DNA from: Formicarius rufipectus
Lineage: Eukaryota > Chordata > Aves > Passeriformes > Formicariidae
DNA length: 64,000 nt
Reading direction: 5' to 3'
NCBI GenBank assembly: GCA_013399695.1
Contig: VXAU01004425.1
Span: 967-64,966 of the forward strand
This document shows, piece by piece, positions 1 through 13,820 of the stretch. Position 1 is the stretch's first letter, and the number at the start of each line of letters is the position of its first letter. The position numbers were made by a program, and so were the translations under genes. The notes beneath the pieces were generated by a model that saw nothing but the letters and a program-made list of their open reading frames with translations, ran no database searches and was not told the origin of the DNA.

Positions 1-430
1 AACAATCCCAAACACCCCCCAAAAGGGAAAAGGGGAAAAGGGGAAGGGGAAAAAGGACCAAAAAAAAAGGGTAAGAACAAAACAATCCCACTCAATCAAA
101 TCCCAGAAATGAATTGAATAGAACAATAACACAGGAAAGATCTCACCAACTTCCCTTAGGAGAAGTGAGTGCCTTCCCTCCTCTGTCGGTAGAGACAACA
201 GCTCTCAGCCAGGCCTGAGCTCAGAGAGATAAGCCGAGGCCTAAACACCGGGAACTGCTGGCTCTGTGTCCACCCGACAAGTGAGAGAGAAGGAGAGCAA
301 AAGAGAAAAAGAGCCAGACAGGAAACTCCCTCCTGTCTTTATACACCTGATTACGTAAGGGAATGATATGGAATACTTCCTTGGTTTTGTATCCCGGTTT
401 CTAGGGAAGGCCTACAGAAAAACTACCACA
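1..430 (-). mobile_element. ERV LTR, truncated by the window edge
   Basis: The segment ends in ...ACTACCACA at 430. From 209 to 430 it is nearly identical to the LTR at 63225-63441. Read on the minus strand it starts TGTGGTAG and carries a TATA-like GTATAAAG (complement of 343-353), followed by a CT-rich stretch, so the LTR is antisense to DGKB. The purine-rich stretch at 20-75 and the segment to 208 correspond to the part hidden by Ns in the second copy. The other end is outside the window, so solo LTR versus provirus cannot be decided. I see no coding region. Confidence 0.8.
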
Positions 431-1837
431 AAGGGATATAAATTTGAATCCTGGGACCTGGATGTGTTGATAGTTCATTACTGTTACGTTGCCTTTTGTC
501 TGTGGTAACATTAAGTTGATAAATACCTGTGTCATGTTACTGGTGTTTTGCTACTAGGTTAGACAACTTAATGTTTTTATAATGCCTCTATTTTAGATCT
601 ACACATTAATAAAACATTTGAATAAGCTTATGTTAAGTTTATATTAAGCTTGTAGTAAATAGACGTATCTTTTTCTTTTAAATATACATTAACTGTAGTT
701 TAGGGGCATATCTTTGTAGTTTGAAGCATAGGTGACAGAAAGGATATTTTAGTAAATTGGTTTATTTCCTTTCCATTCCCCTCCTCCCTCCCCCCAGATG
801 TAATATTATGGATTGGCAAGGTAGATGCTTCATGCTGCAAAGGTTATTGATTGTTGTCAGGATTTGTGGCAGGAATGATTTAAGGGCGGACCTACACGAA
901 GATGGGGAACTCATTTGTGATTTGGAAACAGAGTTTGGTGGGAAAATTCTTGCTGAACTTCCCAGAAATCACTAAAAGACATTCTAAGCATAATGATGGG
1001 CAAATTACAAAATTACTTTATGAAAATTTGTAATTTGATCAGTGTGGTACTTATAGCAACTGTCCGTAGTGGATACTCTAATGGTTCTTTTCATGGAATA
1101 AATTAGTATATGCTCTTGAAGATATTTCTATATGTACTGTGTCATTTTATAATAGATCTATCATATGGCTGCATGTTTCTATAGAGGAGAAAGATACTAG
1201 GTTGAATAATATAAATAGGCATAAGTAAAATTGACTCAGGGTATGCTCACATTGCAGTCAAATTGTGAGTATGTTTCACGTGGCTTTAAAAGGACGGGCT
1301 TAATTTAGGTACTTTTGGCACCTCAGAAGTAAATTTTTGATAGTGGGACTGGTTCCTCTCCTGTTCCAAACTATTAGTTAAATATCCAAATAAATTCCAT
1401 AGATCACTGATGGCTTAAAAAAACCCCTTGTGAATGTTAGAAATGCATTTAAGATCACTTACCGTCTTGGAAATATTAGGAATGAAACCCAGGTTAATAA
1501 CAACCTAACTCTGAAAGATTTGTACTTGTTTAACAAGTTCATAATCTTATTAGTCATGGTTCTTGGCATTCTTGTGGGTAAGAAGAGCTCTTACTGTATG
1601 CATATTCAGAATTCGTAGAACTTTGTTTAACCTATTTGTTAAATTATATACATTTGTAGTATAAACTGCACTTTCCCCAGTTTATTTGATGGGGATTTTG
1701 TTTGGTTGGGTGATAATGAAATCTGTCATAATGTATATCTGTCATGTATGCTCAGTGACTAAACTTTTGTAGTTAAGTAGGAGTCACTTGACTTCCACGC
1801 TTTTCACGATACCTTCAAAATTACATGTTTTTTAAAT

Positions 1838-2040
1838 CACAGAATAGTTAGTGTTGGAAGGGACCTAGAGATCACTTATTTTAACCACCCTGGCAAGGCA
1901 GAGTTACCTAGATATGCACTCAAGATATTTATCCAACAGTTGATCATCAGTGTTTCAAGGCAAAAATCAGTCTTGGTGTGCAATACTTCTCATTCCTTTC
2001 TCTTTGAATAAAAGTCTGTCTTCCCTCTGACTCAGATTTA
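1838..2040 (-). mobile_element. CR1 LINE 3'-end fragment
   Basis: It starts on the plus strand with the inverted CR1 3' end (ATCACAGAATAGTTAGTGTTGG, followed by AAGGGACCTAGAGATCA), the hallmark of avian CR1 in minus orientation. The remainder is diverged; the right edge is approximate. It is non-coding. Confidence 0.7.
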
Positions 2041-5000
2041 CTGAAAGCAATTCATCTTGCATTTTCCTAAAGTAAAACAAATTGATTTTTTCTAAGGCAA
2101 GGGGGTAAGCTTATAAAAGTGGACAGACAAGTTTTAGAATTTTAAAACACAGATACCCATGTATTGCTATACCCATCACACAGTAACTGTTAATTTGTGG
2201 TAGCACACAAAATAGCAAACATCTGTCCTGGGGAATAAGATTGGAGAAAAATGAGATGTGTGGGAATATATAAATGAAGAACAGATTGATGGGATTAAAC
2301 CATGGAAAACTGATTATAAGATAATTTTAGGATTAAAGATATTACTGAGGGAGTAGAACAGGTATTACTGGGAATTTGTGTTCTTGTCTGATTGTTTTAT
2401 TACCTAAATAGGGAATTCTAGGAAGTGATAAGAGAGAAAGAAATAAAGCTTAGGAAAGCAAATGGGCTTTGGCTTCTAAACCTGTGGAGGGCAACTGACC
2501 CAAGTGTATTAAACTGCTTAAATTAAGTAGTCAAGCAGATATTGGTTAGGATGATTAGATATCATTGCATGTGGGAGCTGCTTAACTGAATAATGTTATT
2601 ATCTTGCCAGGCAAGTTTCCATGCAAATGGTCTTGGAGTGTCTCTCTCTGATACTCTAACAGAAAATATCATTCAATACAGTCACAAATAGTAATGGTAG
2701 TAGGATTTAATGCTGTCTTTGTCAATGTGCTATATTATAGGGTTTATTCTTGCTTTTTGTCTTCTTAGAATCCTGGAATAAGCATAGAATTACCGTGTTC
2801 CAGGTTTGATATTGAATTGGAAAGGTAGAAGATGAAATCCCTTTGAACTAAGGCAGATGCAGAGTTCAGGTCTAACATATTTGTAGTTAAAGGGAAAGGA
2901 TTTAAGATGCATCAGGGTAGGATCAGTAGAACATAGGTCTCCAGGAATATAAACTGATCTTATGAGCTTTTCTTTCCTTGATGTTTATGCATGATAACTC
3001 TCTCCTGTACTATGTGTTTCTCAAGTATTGTCTGTTATGGTCCATGTAGTCCTATAGGAAATTAATGAGATAACACAATTAATAGGAGAAAATATTTAAT
3101 ACTGACAAAATAAAGATTTGATAAAGCAGTGCTGCTAAAAAAAAAAAAAAATGTTACTATACCAAACTTGGACAATTGGCTTAAATGGAAACAGAATTTT
3201 TAAAATTTGGAACTCTGCAGCTAGAAGATTTATAAAAGTACTACTTGAAACATTTGTTTCTCAGAGAATGAACTTCCCAGGACAGATTTGTGATGGCAAT
3301 TCTAAAGATAAATGAGCATATATTAGCCTTAGTTAATGTGTGAAGGTATAAATACTGACCTGCTTTGCTGTAGTAGTAAAAATAGGAAAACTCAAAATCT
3401 TCTTAACATTTAAGACACACTTGTACCCTCTTAGTTATTTATTTCATGAAACTTCAAGTTCCCAGCAATGAGAAGAATAGTATCCCAAAAATTAAGTCTT
3501 GAAATTGAATTGAGACTCTTGATTCTTTTTACTGCTCACTCTGTAGCTTTTTTTCATTCACTTTTATTTTTTAATTCTATCTGTTTAGCAGTAAGCTTTT
3601 TCAGTAGCCTTATAAGGTAGCTGAATGTGTAAATACCACAGTGGAAACAATCTCTGCATCATACCATGCCTTTGTAATTATGCAGTTGTTGGGAGGCTGT
3701 GACTTCTAATCAGATGCCTGCTAGCAGCTCATTCCTATGGACTTTAAAATTTCTATTAATGTTTCCACAGGCTCAATGCCTGGAATACTGTAACTACTCA
3801 AAGATTATACCCAAAATGGAATTATGGCAAGATTCTCATCAGAAACAGTGATAAATGACAACTGCTCTTGCAGTGTGAACACTTTTAACACATGCAAACG
3901 TCAAAACGTTCTACAAACGAAATACAAATTGGTGAGACTTTATATAAGCAGTTATGATGTTTGGTTTTTGTATTTTTATTTTTTTTTAATCTAGAGTATT
4001 GAGTCACTGGAACACAGTTTTAACAAATACGGACTATTGTTTAATGCCCCAAGAGGCCAAATCTGCTTATGCAATCCAAAGATGTATAGAATGTAAAGGA
4101 GACATGTTCTGTTTTGCTTCCCCATATTGTATAACACCACCTTCTGCTCAGTTTTATGACAATTTGTAGGATTAAATAAGGTAATATCTTGCCTGTTGCA
4201 AAAACTGATCTGAATTCACCAAATTGAGCTTATTATGTATAAATGTGTATATATAAATTAAAATTCAAAGGCTTGATAACATTGTATGTATACAGTGTCT
4301 ATATAACTACATCATGAGGAGTCTCCACATCCAAATGCAGTCAGGCAAGAGAATTTTTGGCATGTCAAAATACCACTGTACAGCAACACTATTACTGTTC
4401 TTGATAGAGTTTCTGATAGTTCTAATCAAAATTGAATATTGAACTTTTGATTGAGTTTTCTGTAAGTCCTGAGGAGAACAAGCTCTAGTGAATTCTTTTT
4501 TAACTGGTCTTGACTACTACACCAAGCATGGGATCACTAAGAACAAAAGTTTAGGAATCATATTTCAAACAGACAAAGGCAATCCAGTTTGTACTGGTAC
4601 ATATCCACAGCAAGGACAGGAAGCTTCATCATTTGTAGTTCCAGGTCCACAGCCATGTGTAGTTGTGATGCTAATTCTTTCAGTTTTATGGCCTAGGTAT
4701 GTATCTGACTTTAAAGGCTTTAGGTCTCAGAGAAACTATAATAAACAATAATGGTTGTAAGAGGTGAAGATTTTTCTAACATTTCTTTTCAGTAATAAGT
4801 AAATAAACCGCAAAGTAGAAGATAGATGTGTCTCAGTGGATCAGAAAACCTTAAGACCTATTTCCTTATTGATAAGATGATAAATTATTGCCAGAACAAC
4901 TGCTGACTCCAGTGTTGAGAGAGCTAAAATTTCATTTCTGAAATACAGTTTCAGTACATAAGGTGTCAAGAACTGTTGCTGTATAAATATTTAAAACTTT

Positions 5001-6004
5001 GTAAGAGGAAGAGTAAAATGAATTTGATACTTTGGAAGTAAGAAACATGATAAAGCGAAGTGGGGAAAAGAATAAGTAATTGCTAAAGGATCCTGCCTTA
5101 AGAAGAGTACAAGACCATTTCAAGAGCTCTCTGTGCTGTATGGAAGAATGGAAGAACCAGATGTAGCTTCAAAATTATGTCTTGCAGTGAAAGAGGGACT
5201 TTTAAAGCAACTTTCTCATAAAGAAAGGGAGAGAAGGGAAGACAAACAGCAACAAAACAAACAAGCAAACCCCCAGCTGCAAAGGGCGATTTATATTGGC
5301 TGAGAAATTTCTCCCAAGCTCTTTTAAATAAGGGCAGGCAATCAAAAGTAGCCATGGTACCTTGGTGAAATACGTTGCCAATTTTTACTTGCCCTCATGG
5401 TGAACAGATAAAATGCATTATCTTAAACTGCTTCACATTTTTGCTTTGCACAGTTACTGTATTTCATATGATGTGTGGTAATTTGCGTGGTAATGTAAAT
5501 TCAAACCCACAAGTTTTTAACATCTTTATATGCCTTGGTATTGCATAAACCCTTTGGCAACTTTATATTTGGGATATATGTGGAAATACAAGAAGCTATG
5601 CATCACTTTTTAGTAAATATTTTATATTAAAGGGATAGATGGGGGAGCTAAATTTTGATGATAGTAAAAGAGATGAGGCATAAGAATAACATAGAATTAA
5701 AATATCTTGGCCCTATCTATAGAGGCTTGGAAAAATTGCATGGTAATGCTTTCTTAATTTTACTTCTAGCATTTTTAATTTCTGAGATAGATTATGAAAA
5801 ATATTTAATTATAGACATGTAAGCAATTCTGTGCCACTTCTACTTCTTTGACCTACTTATTTTTAGAATAACTGAAAAAATACTTACTTTTTTTATATAC
5901 ATGTGTTTAAGTAAATATTACGTTCATATATGCTACTCAGTAATTTTTGAAGCCATAATTAAAGTTTAGGATACATAGGTAATGAATTCCAGGTATACAA
6001 ATTA

Positions 6005-6500
6005 AAAATTCACAGAACCACAGAATCAATAGTGTTGCAAAAGACTCCCAAGATTATCAGGTCTAACCATTGACCGAATGCCCCCATACCCACTAAAACA
6101 TACTGCGAAATATCACATCCACTCATTTTTTGAACACTTCCAGGGATGGTGACTCCACCACTTTCCTGAGAAGCGTGTTCCATTGCTTAACCACTCTTTC
6201 AGGGAAGAAATATTTTCAATATAACCAACCTGAACGTCCCCTGGTGCAACTTAAGGCTATTTCCCTTTGTCCTGTCTCTAGTTACCTGGGAGAAGAGATG
6301 ACCCCTACCTGTCTGCAGCCTCCTTTCAGGCAGTTTTAGAGAGTGATAAGGTCTCCCCTGAGCTTTCTTTTCTCCAAGCTGAACAACCCCAGCTCCCTCA
6401 GCTGTTCCTCAAAGGCCTTATGTGCCAGACCCTTCCCCAGCTCCACTGCCCTTTTCTGAACACACTCCAACACCTTCTTTTTGTGAACACAGGATTTGAG
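6005..6500 (-). mobile_element. CR1 LINE 3' fragment, about 0.5 kb
   Basis: The plus strand reads CACAGAACCACAGAATCAAT, then the usual order of the CR1 3' region in reverse: a short-fragment homology with 'CACTTCCAGGGATGGTGACTC', 'TCCATTGCTTAACCACTC', 'CTCCAAGCTGAACAACCCC' and 'CCTTCCCCAGCTCCACTGCC'. This is a 5'-truncated, degenerate copy. Open frames inside it are chance frames of the antisense strand. Confidence 0.85.
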
Positions 6501-6880
6501 GTGCAGCATTTTGGGAAAAACGGAAACAAGTGAACTAGTGTATTTTAAAAAATGTACATTTCAAACCCAATAGAAATATTCTCAAACTTACAAAGCCATT
6601 TCCCTGTTTCTACTTAAGATCAGAAATAATGCCTGCTAAATTTCAAACAAAACTGACCTGATTCTTCACTGCTAGTTAGTACTTAAATTTAGTGTTTGGG
6701 GTGAAATATGTTGTCAATAACATTCCTTCCTTGATTTTATAGAGAATTTTTTCATTGTTATTCTAACTGAAAATGTTTTGAGCTGGCCGCCCGTGTCAGA
6801 TATTTTGACCACCTATAAATAAAGAGGAAATAAGAAAGGATAAAGAAGGAACCACAGAGTTACTTGCTGAGAGTTTGTAT

Positions 6881-7230
6881 GCATTTTCAGGCTCAGTTGT
6901 GGTGATGGGATCTGAGGAGTGAAGAGGCCCCTTTTTTGGTGTCAGTGCAAGGTGTTCCTTAAAAGACTGACAGCCTCAGACTTGCCACCAGGGAGGTGCC
7001 CGATGACTAGCCCTAGGGCTGCCCCAGGGGCTGTCCCACTGCCAACTGTGGTGATGGGACAGGTCCTGGTGGCCAGAGACTGCCTTGCTGACCTGGAGAA
7101 TCCATGGGGTTCCTACCCCAGGGAGCCAAATCCTCACAGCACCTTGCCATCCCGAGTCTTGCTCTTGGAGATTCACTGTGAGGAGCCTTCAAACTACTGC
7201 AGCCTTGATTTTCTGAGAAAAGGACTCCAA
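6881..7230. other. GC-richer block, unclassified
   Basis: About 350 bases clearly richer in GC than the intron around them, with repeated short phrases such as GTGGTGATGGGA at 6900 and 7049. Open frames exist on both strands (129 codons plus, 66 codons minus), but neither resembles a known family. It may be an old repeat or a diverged LTR piece. Origin unknown. Confidence 0.3.
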
Positions 7231-10200
7231 AAGATGCTGAGAAGGTTAGCTATAGTCATCTTAAAATGTAAATTCAATGTATTATTTTTCTTCTTTAAGT
7301 GTTTTTAAGCACATGAACAGGACTTAGTTGCAGTTCTGCTCAGTTCCTGGAGTCTGTTTCTGTCCTTGTTTCTTCTTTGAAAGCTTATCCCACTAGCAAG
7401 ACAAAAATTAAGCCTCCCCAACTCCCTGTTGTTTGCTATATACTTTTCATTTGAACATCTGCTGAGGGAAGTGGGATTTGGTGGACTTTTTTTTATTAAT
7501 GTGGACTAAAGATGTGTTGGCACAGGCAATCAGTATTCCTTTTTTCACAAAGAAGTCTTTGCATAAGTATCATTTAGTACATAGCAACGGGTACAATGAA
7601 TCTGTCTTGCTCCTGATGTTGCCAGGCCCCAGCAGGGAGGGTGGGTGGAAGCAGATCCTGCATTGAGTAACAGGAGGAAGTTGCTGCTGTTCCTGCCTCC
7701 CTCTTCTGTGTCTTCTACTTCCTCCATTTCCTATTGCAGAAGTCACTTGCCACTGTACTTATTTAGGCAGCACCATCCAATTCTGCCTGGGTTTCTAAGA
7801 AGCTTTTTTCGTATTTGTTTGTTACAAAATTCAATGAAAACGTAATTTGCTGAAGAGTGGCATCAAATTCTTCTGATCAAGTAGTGTTACCCAAATCATG
7901 GTAGCAGCTAGTGAGAGGAAGTCTTCTTTAGGCCACTGGACAGTAATTGCTTTCTCTGCCTGGCCACTCTTTTTAAGCCAACAGTAGGTTTTAAATTCTT
8001 ACTGCAAGAAAAGCAAAATTGAGTGTTTATCCCACTAAAGATTTTAATTGTTTGTTTCCTTTTTGAAATTTGCATCAAAATGCCACTTAAAAGTCACGAA
8101 CCAAAACTGAGGTGTGACCTATATTAAAAGAGCTTTGCTAGTGAGCCTGCAGCCATGTATAGGGGAAGCACAGGACATGTAAACTACTGCCTTCTGCTAG
8201 TTCAGTAGCAGTCATCAGGCTTCTCTTACCAACACAGACATGATGCAAGGCTGAGTCACACTAGGTGAGCCATGTCTTTACTGAAAAAACCTTTTTATTG
8301 AAAGGTGAATAGTTTTTCCTCTGTGGTTTTGCATACAGGTTTGTTGACAGGCATGGTCTTTTCAACATACTGGTTTTTCTACACCGATAAAGCTATAGAT
8401 TAAGCATAGCTGTAGGTAGAGTAAAAGCATTATCCAAGTCTCTGAATAAAATGACCTGTGTAAGGAGGGGGCGGGGGGGGAAAGGTTACATGTATAAATT
8501 TATATATACACATTGCTGTAGTTTTTATCCACAAAAGAAAGAAAAGTCTGTACAATAACAACCTGAATAAAAATTGGAATGTCAACTGATTGCTGGATTT
8601 CTCCAAGTACTTGTCTTTGGTTTATTTGTCAAGCTGAACTTTTGAGTTTGAGCTAGGCTTTGTTGCCATGCAGAAAATTTTGTATAGAGGGTTGGACTTT
8701 TTGTTTTTCTAAGTCATAATAAGATAAATAGAAAATCTCTGTGAAGCTTTTGTATATAGATTCTAAACTTGACTATGGTAGGATTTTGTGCGCCTATGAT
8801 ATTTTTCATATTGTATTAAATTTACAAATTTCACATAGAGGTAGAAAGTGGTTATTACTTTACTTTGTATTGTAGGTATAAAAATTAGATATGGTTGAAT
8901 AAATACACAGCTTGTTGTGGATTGATGTTGAGAATAACAAGGGAATTATTCATAATACAATTGGTTTTTTAGGGTTTATTTCCCTTTAAATTGAGAAACA
9001 GTCAATGGTCCTGTGTACGTACATGCCATTTATGCTGAGTTTTATGTAAATTGTCTTAAGTTTTGTTTGTTTGTTTTAAAGAAAAAGTCCTTTTCAAGGA
9101 TTTTTATGGGAGGATATGGAGAAAATGTAGGCAAAATGTGTGATCTGAGCAAACTTTCCTTCTGTTTTTTGTTTATGGGAGATTATGATTTTTAATTATG
9201 GGAGGAATGATACACCAGATTCCAGTCAATTGAGTGTTCACTTTTGTTCTGAGGTTGAGTCACTTTAAAAAATGAATAATAATTTTTAATGTGGGCTAAA
9301 TCTCAAATGGTTTTGAACTCAGTATGTAAATTTGTCTTTGGTTATAAAAAGTATCTTTGTTAGTGCTGAAAGATAGTTAAGGAAAAATAAACACTTGATA
9401 CTTCTCCTGTATATAGGCAGGTTTTCCATTTCTAGTGTAATTGTTTTGATTGTTTTGCCTTTATTCTGAAACAATACAACATTAGCTTGAATCTCATCTA
9501 TATTTCTATTACTTTGGAGTCTTTGTTTTAAAATAGAATTCTTGCAGCACTCTATAGAATTCAGGTACTTTCCTCCCCTGTGCCTAGTAATAGCTTTACG
9601 GATAACAGTCTTCCACACTGTGCCACACAAGAGTATGAGGTAGAAAATGACACCTCCCCTCATCCAAGGCAAACTCTGAGTCCTGGGCCACAATTTCCCT
9701 TTTTCTTCTTCCACCTTCTTGACTAAATGCAAATTGCAGCAGAAGATGGATTGAACAATATGAGTTTAAATTCTTTCAGACAGGGGAGAGAATTGAAAGT
9801 CTTCTGTATTTTGACTGAATGCCCAAAGCACTGCCCTAGTGGGTAATAAAAAGAAAAAAAATGTGAAAACAAAGAAAAGAGGTTTTTCATGAAATAAACT
9901 TTAAATTTAAAACTACGTGAAATTTGTGCTGTGCCAGCAGATAAGATGGGATTTAAGCACTGTCATGACAGGCTATGTACTATATCTACACATATTTAGA
10001 AACTGCCTCTCTTGAGGAGAACTTGAAATGAAGAGACTTAGACAAAGAAGGAATTTGTCCTTTATTTAAAAAACAGGTAACAGTAATCCAACAGAGTTTA
10101 GGACCATATTTGTGTTTTAACATGTGGTGCTATGAATTTACTGATACTACTCTGAAGTGCTAGGTTTCCAAGTTATGCAGGACATTTGTACCTTTATGTA

Positions 10201-13052
10201 ACAAAGGTTCTGGTGTGATGCTTGTGTTTACATCTCCATTTTCCAGTGATTATATAGGTGATTTGGATTAGACAAAACCGTAATGAAATCCATAACATTG
10301 TTGTTACTACTCACTTAGAAAATGTAGGGGGGAAGAAACCCCAACAACCTTAGGAAAAATTTCTAGTTATGTCTGTGTTTATTTTCTGGAATTTTTTGTT
10401 TATTTTGTGATGGNACATATTTGATTCCCAAATAAGAGTGAAACTTGAGAACTCTCCTATCCTTCATGTATCTTTAGGTCAGCTTATGAAAGATGGAATA
10501 TGTTCCTAGTACTAGTTTGCCTGCTAGAGGGTGAGGAAGGAGAATTAATTTTTCAGAGGACTGTCAGCACTGTTGAGGAGTATGCATGCAGAAGATTGTG
10601 TGTTGGCGTTTGACTTAAAATATCGATGTGTAGTTTTGAGCATTTTGAAAGATCTGTATTCTAGCTTGGATACTGTCACATGAGCTGAAAAAAATGATTG
10701 CATGATTGTGAACAAAAGATTGGGAAAAAAAAAAGATTCTTCATTGGCTGTAGTACTCAAAATAATTACAGTTTCTGACCAGAATGTGGAATTCTCTTGA
10801 AAAGTTTTGCTGGACAACTGAAGCAGAATTTATATCCACAGAGCTTTCTTTTCTTGAGAGTTATTTCAGACATGAAACTTGCTGTGCTTTCTGGATATGA
10901 CTGTTCTAAGCTCATGCATGAGAAAGATTAATAGTCTAGTTGTTGCTGTGATAAAGCATATTGGCTATCTTGGTACTTGACTAAGTACGAAAGAGATGAA
11001 AAGCAAGGATTTAATTTATTTTCAATAACGCAGGTTTTGCTTTTAATTACAATTGAATAGGCATAATACTGATTAAAATATGAGTAGACTATCTCCCAAA
11101 ATATGAAGTGAAAGAAGCATGGTCATCACTGGAACAAAACCTCAAAACATTGTTTTCAAACCTCTAGAAAGTGGTCCATTTTTAATTTATTGATTTTGGT
11201 TTTTTTTCCTTTGCATAATAAAAGTATGTGAGGAGACCTTGCTGTCTTTCTATTTGATGTTTAACATCTTTCCTCCAAAGTTCAGAAAAAATCCTTTTTT
11301 TTTTAGAATGAAATTCAATCACCTGTGTCATACAACTGTTCACCTCACACTGCTTCTTTCACAGTTACTGGGTTCATTATCATAAGATGGAACGATTTTT
11401 ACATATAACCGGGTATATGAATACTGAAAAACATATTAAAAGAATAGAAACCAAATAAAAATGAAATTTTGGTCAGTCATCAGTTTGTGTGCTTGTCCTA
11501 AGTAACTGTCTAATCCACCAGCTTTCATAATAAATTTTATGTCTTAGCATTTCTTTATTCTATAGTTCATCTTTTTCACACAAAGTTGCAATTATTTGCT
11601 GTATTTCAAATGAGACAGCAGTAAGACTTTATCGATGACTTTATCAAATAAATGTTTGCTGTGACTGCCCATGAGACCTGCTAAAGTCCATTGTTTACAG
11701 TGGACAGTAACATTGAAATGCATCCAGTTATTGAAAGTAAACCATTTTATTGAGGTCACACGTGGTCTCAGGTGTTTTTATTAAAGAAAATTTGATAAAT
11801 GACAAACATTGGGAAAAGCCATTTTAATTACTTCCTGAAGTACCTATAAGAGTGGGAGAGAAGCAATTCCTCCAGCACCTTTTAAAACTGAATTTTAGTG
11901 TTATGTCCTGTTTGTAGCTGTTATGAACTGTTACATATCTGTTTTTCAAATCCTTTGCATTATCACCTTCCAGGTCACATAATTTGCTAAATGTATATTT
12001 AAAGTCAGGTTTGAGATGCTGGATTTCTTTGAAGTCTAAGAACTCTGGCAGTGCTATATTCTGTTTATATAATTAGTAAAGGTCAGATTAGATCTTAATG
12101 TTTGTAATATTGTCTAATTAATTGCTTCACACTACTTATCTTCTTTCCTTCCAGGTTTTATTTTTAGAAATAAAAGTGCAGATATTAAGTTTACCTCTTC
12201 TTTTAGTCATTGCATCTGCTACTCTTTACTAGTTCATGGTTTACTTCAGTGTTGTGGCCGTTTGACCATTGTATACTCATCTACTGTATTTTAAAGAGAA
12301 AACCTGAGTTACAATTATTTTTACTGTGTTGCTGAGATATTTAAGGTGAAAAGATGTGCATGTTGAATTCCAAGTGAATCTGAGTAAAGGTTTTATGTAG
12401 TGGCTACTCACTGAAATAAGTGCTTTATTTTGCACAGAAACTGTTAAAAAAAAAATTGGAAAAGTTGTATCTACACACTTCTGAAAGTCAGGGATTTGCA
12501 CAATTCTGTAGGAAAAAAGATATCCAAAAGTTACTGTAGCTAAGGTCTGCAAAAATTGAAGTTTAGAGAGCAATATTTGTTTTCTATGCTGTGACCACTG
12601 AAGATTTTTTTCTGCAAGGTTCTCCTTTATCTTAATATTGTCTGACTCCTCTGACAGTTCCTCTTCTCACTGGCAGCTCTGCCAAAAGAGATTTAGTAGT
12701 GCTGATTGGTATGACCATGTTTTATAGGTCACTCAGGTTTCAAGGATACAGAAAGTGACTTGAAATAGTCCTGCAAACAACTCCTTTAGAAATCTCCTAC
12801 TTAATAGTTAAGGATTGGATCAAAGAGTGTTTGTTTCTGATCACTTTTTGTTTACTTGCTGGTGTTTGGTGAGAGAGTATAGTATGTTCGAGTTTTCTTT
12901 GTGCTCCCAGCTCTCTCATACAGCTAAAGAAAATTACTAATGTGCATTGAGAAAAGCTATTAGCAGTTTTGATTGTTGTTTCTTTAATTACAGTTCATAT
13001 TATGTAAATCAGTTTTCTGTATTTTCATTTTCTCTCTTTATTCTTCATCCAG

Positions 13053-13129
13053 ATTCCACAAAGAAAATTAAGGATGTCTTAGAAGAATTCCATGGCAACG
13101 GTGTGTTAGCAAAATATAATCCTGAAGGG
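13053..13129 (+). CDS. DGKB: DGKB coding exon: start of RVH region
   Basis: This 77-nt exon is preceded by a pyrimidine tract and AG at 13051-13052 and followed by donor GTAATT at 13130. Its first two bases complete a split Tyr codon (T|AT), then it reads STKKIKDVLEEFHGNGVLAK followed by YNPEG. I recognise this as the beginning of the recoverin-homology region of diacylglycerol kinase beta; the gamma paralogue differs strongly here. It ends in phase 0 and joins the 21-nt exon at 18245. The RVH region sits N-terminal to the EF-hands and takes part in calcium-dependent control of type I DGKs. The upstream partner exon is outside the window. Confidence 0.96.
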
Positions 13130-13339
13130 GTAATTCTTCTTCTTCTTTCTTAATGATCAGAAATGGTGGGGAGAATTTGCAAATGCAGCCAATCTAAGCA
13201 TTTGTAATACAAAGTTATTTATAAATTGGCTGTGGGGGTATTTGAAACTGTTTATAAAACAAAAATATGAATATTTTTAAGAACTAAAAATGTATGATTA
13301 TCACATTAGACAGACCAGCTTAATCATTTACATAAACTC

Positions 13340-13820
13340 ACTTTTTTTTCTCCCCTCCTCCCCCTGCCCTAAAATTTAAACAAACAGCCTGTGGTTTATC
13401 CCCAGCAAAGCTCCAGAGAGCCACTTGCTCATGGCCCCCCATCCCTAGTGGGTTGAGGAGAGAATCAAAATACATGGCTGAATAGATAAAGCAAAAACTG
13501 TGCACACAAGCAAAGCAAGAAATTTATTTACCACTTCCCATGCGCAGGCAAGTGTTCAGCCATCTCCAGAGGGCTTTCACACATAATGGTACCCTGGGAA
13601 GACAAACGTTATGACCCTGAGTGGTTCTCCGTTCTTTCTCCTTCCCCCAGCTTTATATAGTGACCAGGATGCCATACAATATGGAATATCCCATTGGCCA
13701 GGTCCTTTACAAGCTACCGTGAAGGAAATTAACTCTCTCCCAGCCAAAATCACACAGGCCTGCCCCCTCCCAAAACAACCCCAAACAAACAAACAAACAA
13801 CCCAAATCAATCCCACAAAC
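13340..13820 (-). mobile_element. ERVL-like LTR, antisense
   Basis: On the minus strand there is a TATA box (CTATATAAAGC, complement of about 13655-13665), then about 120 bases downstream an AATAAA-type signal inside 'GGTAAATAAATTTCTTGC' (complement near 13525), then a pyrimidine-rich U5 with 'TCTCCTCAACCCACTAGG'. That order is U3-R-U5 of an LTR. Both edges are approximate and I found no target duplication. An overlapping 79-codon minus frame is not similar to a viral protein. Confidence 0.65.

Larger units (their letters stand above)
431..13052 (+). other. DGKB: DGKB upstream intron (partial), no coding exon seen
   Basis: AT-rich sequence before the first visible exon. The family's first coding exon encodes about 24 residues before the Y-S-T-K-K join; I searched by eye and did not find it, so it should lie upstream. 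Contents: CR1 fragments near 1838 and 6011, a GC-richer unclassified block at 6881-7230, a G-run at 8466-8480, and one N at 10414. The open frames here are short, start at random ATGs and resemble no family I know. Otherwise I see nothing. Confidence 0.7.

Noticed and set aside
6919..7308. 129-codon plus-strand open frame
   Set aside because: It sits in a GC-richer block where stops are rarer, ends in poly-Phe from a T-run, and resembles no family.
9319..9732. 137-codon minus-strand open frame
   Set aside because: No recognisable domain, ordinary AT-rich composition, antisense in an intron. Most likely chance.
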